Positions 61,401 to 64,000 of a stretch of DNA of 64,000 nt are shown here, piece after piece. The notes beneath the pieces were generated by a model. The model did no database searches. It was not told the origin of the DNA and worked only from the letters and a program-made list of their open reading frames with translations. Each line of letters opens with the position of its first letter. The first letter of the stretch is position 1. Source of the DNA: DASZVP01 sp035546935 (GTDB lineage Bacteria; Patescibacteriota; Saccharimonadia; Saccharimonadales; UBA4665); contig DASZVP010000002.1 in the NCBI GenBank assembly GCA_035546935.1, forward strand, positions 620,001-684,000. The letters run 5' to 3'. The position numbers and the translations under genes were made by a program.

Positions 61401-64000
61401 GCTGTATCGACGGCTAGAGTGCTGTTACCTAAAGCGTTCTGCACTGTGAAAGCGCTTTGAGAGGTGCCATTAGTGATAACATTTACGCTGTTGGCGTTGG
61501 TGGTATTACCCAGATTAATCGTGCTGGCCGCGCTGGTTCCTATATTGACTGTGCCGTTAGCGCTGGTGCCGGTGCCAGCGTCAATTGTGACGCTGCCGCC
61601 GGTGCTGGTAGTACCAGTTTCGTTTCCGCCCTGGATAATGACATTGCCAGCTGTGCCACTTGCGACGTTGCTGCCGCCACCACTGACAGTCACGTTAAAG
61701 GAAGCGCCGCTGGTAACAGCTGCCGCACTCACTGTGCCGCTCTGGCCGAACTGCAAGTTGCCGGCATTCGTGAAAGCCGCCAGTACGCTGCCACTGGAGT
61801 TGGTTAGATCGAGTAAATCAGCCGTCTGGCTGGCAGCCGCCTGAATTGTTTCAGCGACGTTTGCAGCGCCGTTATTAACAAGTTTGATCTGGCCCGTCAC
61901 GCCCAGGGCGCCACTAAATTGCGACGAACGGTTGACCGTTAAGCTGCCCTGGATGGTTTCATCGCCATAAATCATAGCGCTGGAGTCCACGTTCAGCGTT
62001 CCGGTCTCAATGCCGCCGGCTTCAAATTGCTGAGCATACTCACCACCGAAGTTAAAGACTTGCAGCTGGTTGCTGTTGGTGCTGGCTACGTAAGCGTAGC
62101 GACCGGCTACATAGACACCTTCTGGTGAAGAACCAGCGCCTACTGAGCCAACGCTGGCCGGGGCGACCGGGTTGCTGATGTCATAGACTTGGAGGTTGCC
62201 ACTCGTGGCAGTCGTTACATAAGCGTAACGGCCCTGAACAAAGGCGCTAAACGGACCACTGCTAGCACCAGTGCTCACCGTGCCAACGCTGGCCGGGGCG
62301 ACCGGGTTGCTAATGTCAAAAATCTGCAGCGTGTTGCTGCCGTTGTTAGCCACATAAGCGTAGCGACCGGCTACGAAGACACTGTTCGGGCTGGTTCCGG
62401 TGTTAGCACTACCGACAACACTGAGGCTATTAGCGTCAAAAATCTGCAATTTACCAGCTGTGCGGGCGGCTACATATATATAACGACCTACAGCATAGAC
62501 GTCTTGCGGTCCGCTGGCAGTCGTAGCCGATCCGACCACAACGGGGCTGGCAGGATTGCTGATGTCGATAACTTGTACGGAGTTAGACTGCTTGGCAACC
62601 ACGTAGGCATAGCGACCCTGAACGTAAACACCTTCTGGCTGCGTGCCAACAGTGAGCGTACCAACCACGGCCGGGCTAGCGGGGTTGCTGATGTCGATGA
62701 TTTGCAGGGTGTTACCGCTAGAAGTCGTCACGTAGGCGTAGCGGCCGGCCACAGCCAAGCCCTCAGGGTTCAGGCCAGTACTAACAATGCCCACACCAGT
62801 CGGGCTGGCAGGATTGCTAATGTCGATGATTTGGAACTTGCTGGCGCTGTCGTCTACTACATAAGCGTAGTGGCCTTGAACCACCACACCGGCTGGGCCG
62901 GTTGAGGTTACCAAAGTACCGGTGGTTGTAGACGGCACCTGACCGCTGACATACAGCTGACCAGTTGGGGTCCCTACAGTACCAAAGTTGGCACGGTTGT
63001 TGCTGGTGTCCAGGGTCAAGATACCGGTGCTGGCGACGGTGTTCGGACCGCTAAAGTAAGCTACCTGGCCGGTGGTGCCGACGCCGGCTACACCACCGCC
63101 ACAGTTGCCGACGTTCTTAAGACAGAAAACATCGCTGGCATTGGTGTCGATCGGGAAGGATACAGTTGTTGTGGTGGCCTGCAGCGAATCAGCCTGCAAA
63201 GTGATGCTGCCGCCGGCGTTGGAGCTGGCCAGCAAGACTTTACCTGGAGTAGTACCAATGGTGCCGACGGTTAGGCCGCCAGTACCCTGGATCGTCAAAG
63301 CGCCAGTGGTGCTTAAGTTACCGCTAGATTGGGTCAAGACCGAGTCGCCAACGGTGAAGCCGCTACCAGTAAACAAAGGAATTGTTCCAACTGTACCGCC
63401 GCCGCCCAAGGCGCCGCCGTTGATACCGACACAGTTGCCGGACAAGGTACAAACATCGTTGCCACCCTGCTGCAGCTGACCAGTAAAGTTATTCAGTACG
63501 GCATTTTTCAATGGCACGTTTGTACTCAAGAAGCCATCGCCGACAGTACCGCTGGTGATTTGATTGCCGTTGATCGAAATTAGAGTGTTGCCGGCAACCG
63601 TTAATTGACCTTGAGCGTTAACACTAAAGTTGGCAACGTGTGATCCGTCACCGTAGTTGCCGCTGCTGACACCAGTGTTCAATAGCGAAACAACGCCGCC
63701 AGAAGCTGAGAAGTTAGTACCGCTAAAGGTGGCGATACCCTTGGTTGAGCCATCAGCAGCTGCATTATTAAGAGTGACTGTGTTGCCGGAAGCTGTGGCG
63801 TTGGCCACATTAACGACACCGGATTGGCCGTTCAAGCTGATGACGCCACCGGCACCACCGCTGGCACCAGTCAAACAGCCGCCGAAGCTTAGGCCGCCGC
63901 TACCGTTGCTTTCCAAACAGTCACTGGCTGAGCCGTAGCTGGTTGGCAAAGTAAAGGTCAGTGGTGAACTGTTGGAGCCAGCTACCAAGCTGGTGGTGTT
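55475..64000 (-). CDS. Giant surface protein with duplicated LVIVD and FG-GAP propellers (5' end beyond the window)
   Basis: At least 2,841 residues are visible; the frame is open at the right edge, so the N-terminus is missing. It has two LVIVD-repeat blocks (about 62.9-62.0 and 59.6-58.7 kb; units like VYVQGRYAYVV...LQIFDISNPASP) and two FG-GAP/VCBS-type blocks (about 61.3-60.2 and 57.9-56.8 kb; units like VGDINGDGHPDIVVA...NNGDGTF, calcium-binding DxDxDG-like loops). Repeated beta stalks join them. Near the C-terminus is a DYAEYF region similar to the intramolecular-chaperone (peptidase G2-like) tail, and a final jelly-roll-like domain. It is probably an adhesin or tail-fibre-like surface protein. 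Confidence 0.85.
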   Translation of the reverse strand, partial: NTTSLVAGSNSSPLTFTLPTSYGSASDCLESNGSGGLSFGGCLTGASGGAGGVISLNGQSGVVNVANATASGNTVTLNNAAADGSTKGIATFSGTNFSASGGVVSLLNTGVSSGNYGDGSHVANFSVNAQGQLTVAGNTLISINGNQITSGTVGDGFLSTNVPLKNAVLNNFTGQLQQGGNDVCTLSGNCVGINGGALGGGGTVGTIPLFTGSGFTVGDSVLTQSSGNLSTTGALTIQGTGGLTVGTIGTTPGKVLLASSNAGGSITLQADSLQATTTTVSFPIDTNASDVFCLKNVGNCGGGVAGVGTTGQVAYFSGPNTVASTGILTLDTSNNRANFGTVGTPTGQLYVSGQVPSTTTGTLVTSTGPAGVVVQGHYAYVVDDSASKFQIIDISNPASPTGVGIVSTGLNPEGLAVAGRYAYVTTSSGNTLQIIDISNPASPAVVGTLTVGTQPEGVYVQGRYAYVVAKQSNSVQVIDISNPASPVVVGSATTASGPQDVYAVGRYIYVAARTAGKLQIFDANSLSVVGSANTGTSPNSVFVAGRYAYVANNGSNTLQIFDISNPVAPASVGTVSTGASSGPFSAFVQGRYAYVTTATSGNLQVYDISNPVAPASVGSVGAGSSPEGVYVAGRYAYVASTNSNQLQVFNFGGEYAQQFEAGGIETGTLNVDSSAMIYGDETIQGSLTVNRSSQFSGALGVTGQIKLVNNGAANVAETIQAAASQTADLLDLTNSSGSVLAAFTNAGNLQFGQSGTVSAAAVTSGASFNVTVSGGGSNVASGTAGNVIIQGGNETGTTSTGGSVTIDAGTGTSANGTVNIGTSAASTINLGNTTNANSVNVITNGTSQSAFTVQNALGNSTLAVDTANNRVAIGSAEIVHLNPGVGGGTFTIGTNRTYATTNTTYTSAAVGDINGDGHPDIVAAGGVANGNFFGSHFNNGDGTFGTGARFGDNATSFYQGVTAADLNDDGRAEVIGGWVSGGTSQIQVWKWSNGTSYSKTQTISLPSNSGAAALQSIDLTGDGRKDIVFTENGTSGNKIAVMTNNGDGTLANPVTYAVGTGPAYSAIGDVTGDGKPDIVVANSTDGTITILKGAGNGSFSVLGSPVAIGTSPKGVGIGDINADGKNDLVVDYGTNQAIILFNNGTGTAWTPGPAYVIGNGVQEMTTGDLNGDGLTDFVVADNSDATISVLINNGDGTLTPNTFGVSSGPHTISLADVSGDGKLDIVVDNNNALISVILNSTGGLASYHPTLSVTTNNLNEGGLFVQAAPSQAAPLFLLQDANLNTLLSVDGSGNEAVNGSLSVTGHASFNALTASDIALKVKATSLQTADLVQVNDSNGNQLAGFNATGQLFLGNTSHRSTIVQDPLDQGQDQTINVPTLPTGSTTDVFCLQTLGNCSGGGNNINGVTNQLAYFTGSSAIGSSALLTVDAAGGHLNVGSIGTPTSQLYVSGSMPGAPTGQVSSNVGPGAVYVQGRYAYLTTNTTLQVFDVSTPSSPASISAVATDTNTQPAKVYVQGHYAYLVNFSTNTLQVYDVSNPTAMAQVDSVATGTNPVAVYVSGRYAYVLNSGSNTMQIFDVSDPDTLVSVGSVATGTSPSSVFVQGAYAYVSNNGSNTFQVFNVSNPAAPASVGSVSTGASSNPGGVFVSGRYAYVVASGINQLQVYDISNPASPTESGFVSSGAGTAPSNVYVQGRYAYVNDSSASNFQIFDISNPAAPFSLGTVATGGSPTRPFISGRFAYISSNTLNKLQIFDLGGAYSQQLEAGGLETGTLQVSGSSQVFGDESITGGLTVGRSAQFNSNLAINGTFKLVNALAGNVAAAIQGAGSQTGDLMQFQDSTSAVVAGVTAAGNLYFGTGANHTVTVATQTTANTAGNNLTMQAATGNGTGNGGVLALNGGTSGAGATGNGGNITVTGGAAVSTNGNGGNAVIDAGVGHGTGVNGNVNVGTTNAANVNIGSTSKTTSVNIMTTGASTAAFTIQNASAFNVLTADTLNKRVAVGGGEVSFSNSNWGGGIFNISTNTAYGASGTPGGYNGIAVDDYTGDGWPDLIGAGMHQFSFSNPGFAGNINNGNGTFASGSGYGSNTCSFTGHQASAVVAANNLNNSGLPEVILAENCSSGQSTNTVGVFTYSGSTFNLIQNISLSNTQNPVALALSDVNSDGYPDVIVSENGSSQVAVLINNGSNGTFANPVHYAVGTNPQWLAAGDLNNDGNPDIVVANSGSSNISVLLNNGNGTFAAASNYTVGASPTSVAINDINGDAHPDIAVVDNSNQLQVLTNNGTGSSFSVASSFTVGTGVQQMATGDLNGDGIPDFAVANFTSGTVSVLTGTGTTLNAAQSFAVASGSPIGINIADVNNDGKPDIEVASNNITLQVMINATGGVLTTYHSTMSITATNATEGGLFIQGAASQTAALFQVQNSAGTPYFNVDGSGNTNVTNGQLTVTNSVSGIGAAVASFTNTDNNPADNSNILSLAFNNLSCDNISSLTGNADYLLFRANSAGGMVRDGSVSAVASSSSCATGTHIAYNTNGADYAEYFPVDQTNKPGLHQLVSYSGASNGSVALASDPTKPIIGTVSDNSGFVGNGPSCLDSDASCPSNYRQSNALVSLVGQVPVQVDTSNGPINVGDPIGLSSTPGVGAKLSGSGYIIGYAQAPLTSGSGEISVLVHPQFFSQPLQDAMTTASLQVNGNTQIANNLNVGGVISTGSLTVTGNASIAGTLTVTGLASVQDLMINGHIITGGPAPTIQVSSSAGNGASATLDGNDTSGTIILKIGDDPLSGDFATITFHKPFGKTPRIVLVPNDDKSAPLLIYPDQQSANSFSFGLSNMPQANTTYSFNYFIVE
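56830..62930 (-). repeat. Large internal tandem duplication in the giant protein
   Basis: The order LVIVD propeller, stalk, FG-GAP propeller appears twice. Corresponding points are 3.3-3.4 kb apart: FGGEYAQQFEAGGIETGTL near 62.0 kb corresponds to LGGAYSQQLEAGGLETGTL near 58.7 kb, and SYHPTLSVTT near 60.2 kb to TYHSTMSITA near 56.8 kb. The copies are diverged at the protein level, so the duplication is old. Confidence 0.8.

Noticed and set aside
1..64000. tRNA or rRNA genes
   Set aside because: I looked through the gaps (all shorter than 300 nt) and saw no cloverleaf-like sequence with a T-loop GTTCRA pattern, and no conserved rRNA segment.
1..64000. UGA recoding (genetic code 25)
   Set aside because: RF2 is present with a normal SPF motif and the essential genes read through without internal TGA codons.

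Overview
The window looks like a chromosomal segment of a host-associated or ultrasmall bacterium of the Patescibacteria/CPR, most plausibly a Saccharibacteria (TM7) relative. This is an inference from gene content and style: short compact genes, tight overlaps, a simplified ribosome/translation set (198-aa EF-Ts, ProRS without the editing insert, type-B L31), both release factors RF1 and RF2 (so UGA is a stop, which argues against the UGA-recoding Gracilibacteria/Absconditabacteria), a Pup-ligase-like protein, and giant glycine/serine/threonine-rich repeat proteins. There is no rRNA, tRNA or CRISPR array that I can recognise, and no stretch over 300 bases without a gene.

Layout. 1-9.4 kb (mostly minus): cupin-like fragment, NYN nuclease, TasA-like secreted protein, DUF1761, glyS, recO, a degenerate receiver/histidine-kinase pair, a membrane-anchored methyltransferase, xseB/xseA and a flippase-like membrane protein. 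9.4-11 kb (plus): THUMP-type RNA methyltransferase and rpmA. 11-16.8 kb (minus): two uncharacterised proteins with strong promoters, a receiver protein, pyrG and an S41 protease. 17-25.6 kb (minus): the cell-division/secretion block hpf-secA-(M16 protease)-prfB-ftsE-ftsX-CHAP hydrolase-S41 protease, an order well known in Firmicutes. 25.6-32.5 kb: serS, a PafA-like Pup ligase, a Cas4-like nuclease, HAD phosphatase, msrA and small conserved genes. 32.5-41 kb: lysS-greA-proS-CPBP protease-rseP-frr-(alpha-CTD-like protein)-tsf-rpsB, a remnant of the classical rpsB-tsf-pyrH-frr-uppS-cdsA-dxr-rseP-proS cluster. 41.9-44.6 kb (plus): rpmE2, a ribbon-helix-helix regulator, prfA, prmC. 44.7-50.5 kb: HtrA, LCP ligase, signal peptidase I, ParB. 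50.6-64 kb (minus): two giant surface proteins, the second running off the right edge.

Most distinctive signals. (1) Five copies of a 24-bp double palindrome built on GAGTATATACTC, four of them in front of prfB, lysS, the RHH-prfA-prmC operon and parB. This suggests a small regulon, possibly run by the RHH protein encoded beside one copy, or alternatively divergent ParB sites. (2) A two-component pair in which the kinase phospho-acceptor His and the regulator phospho-acceptor Asp are both glutamate. (3) A Pup-ligase-like protein with no Pup or proteasome nearby. (4) A 125-nt, highly structured inverted repeat between ftsX and the CHAP hydrolase. (5) A protein with an RNA-polymerase alpha-CTD-like domain sitting where pyrH usually lies. 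(6) -10 boxes lying only 6-10 nt from the start codon in front of about ten genes, the mark of leaderless mRNAs, while operon-internal genes have good Shine-Dalgarno sequences. (7) An internally duplicated giant propeller protein, and a 25-bp direct repeat that flanks the neighbouring 1,622-aa gene and leaves a 22-codon start remnant.

All functional names come from motif recognition by eye; no database search was possible.
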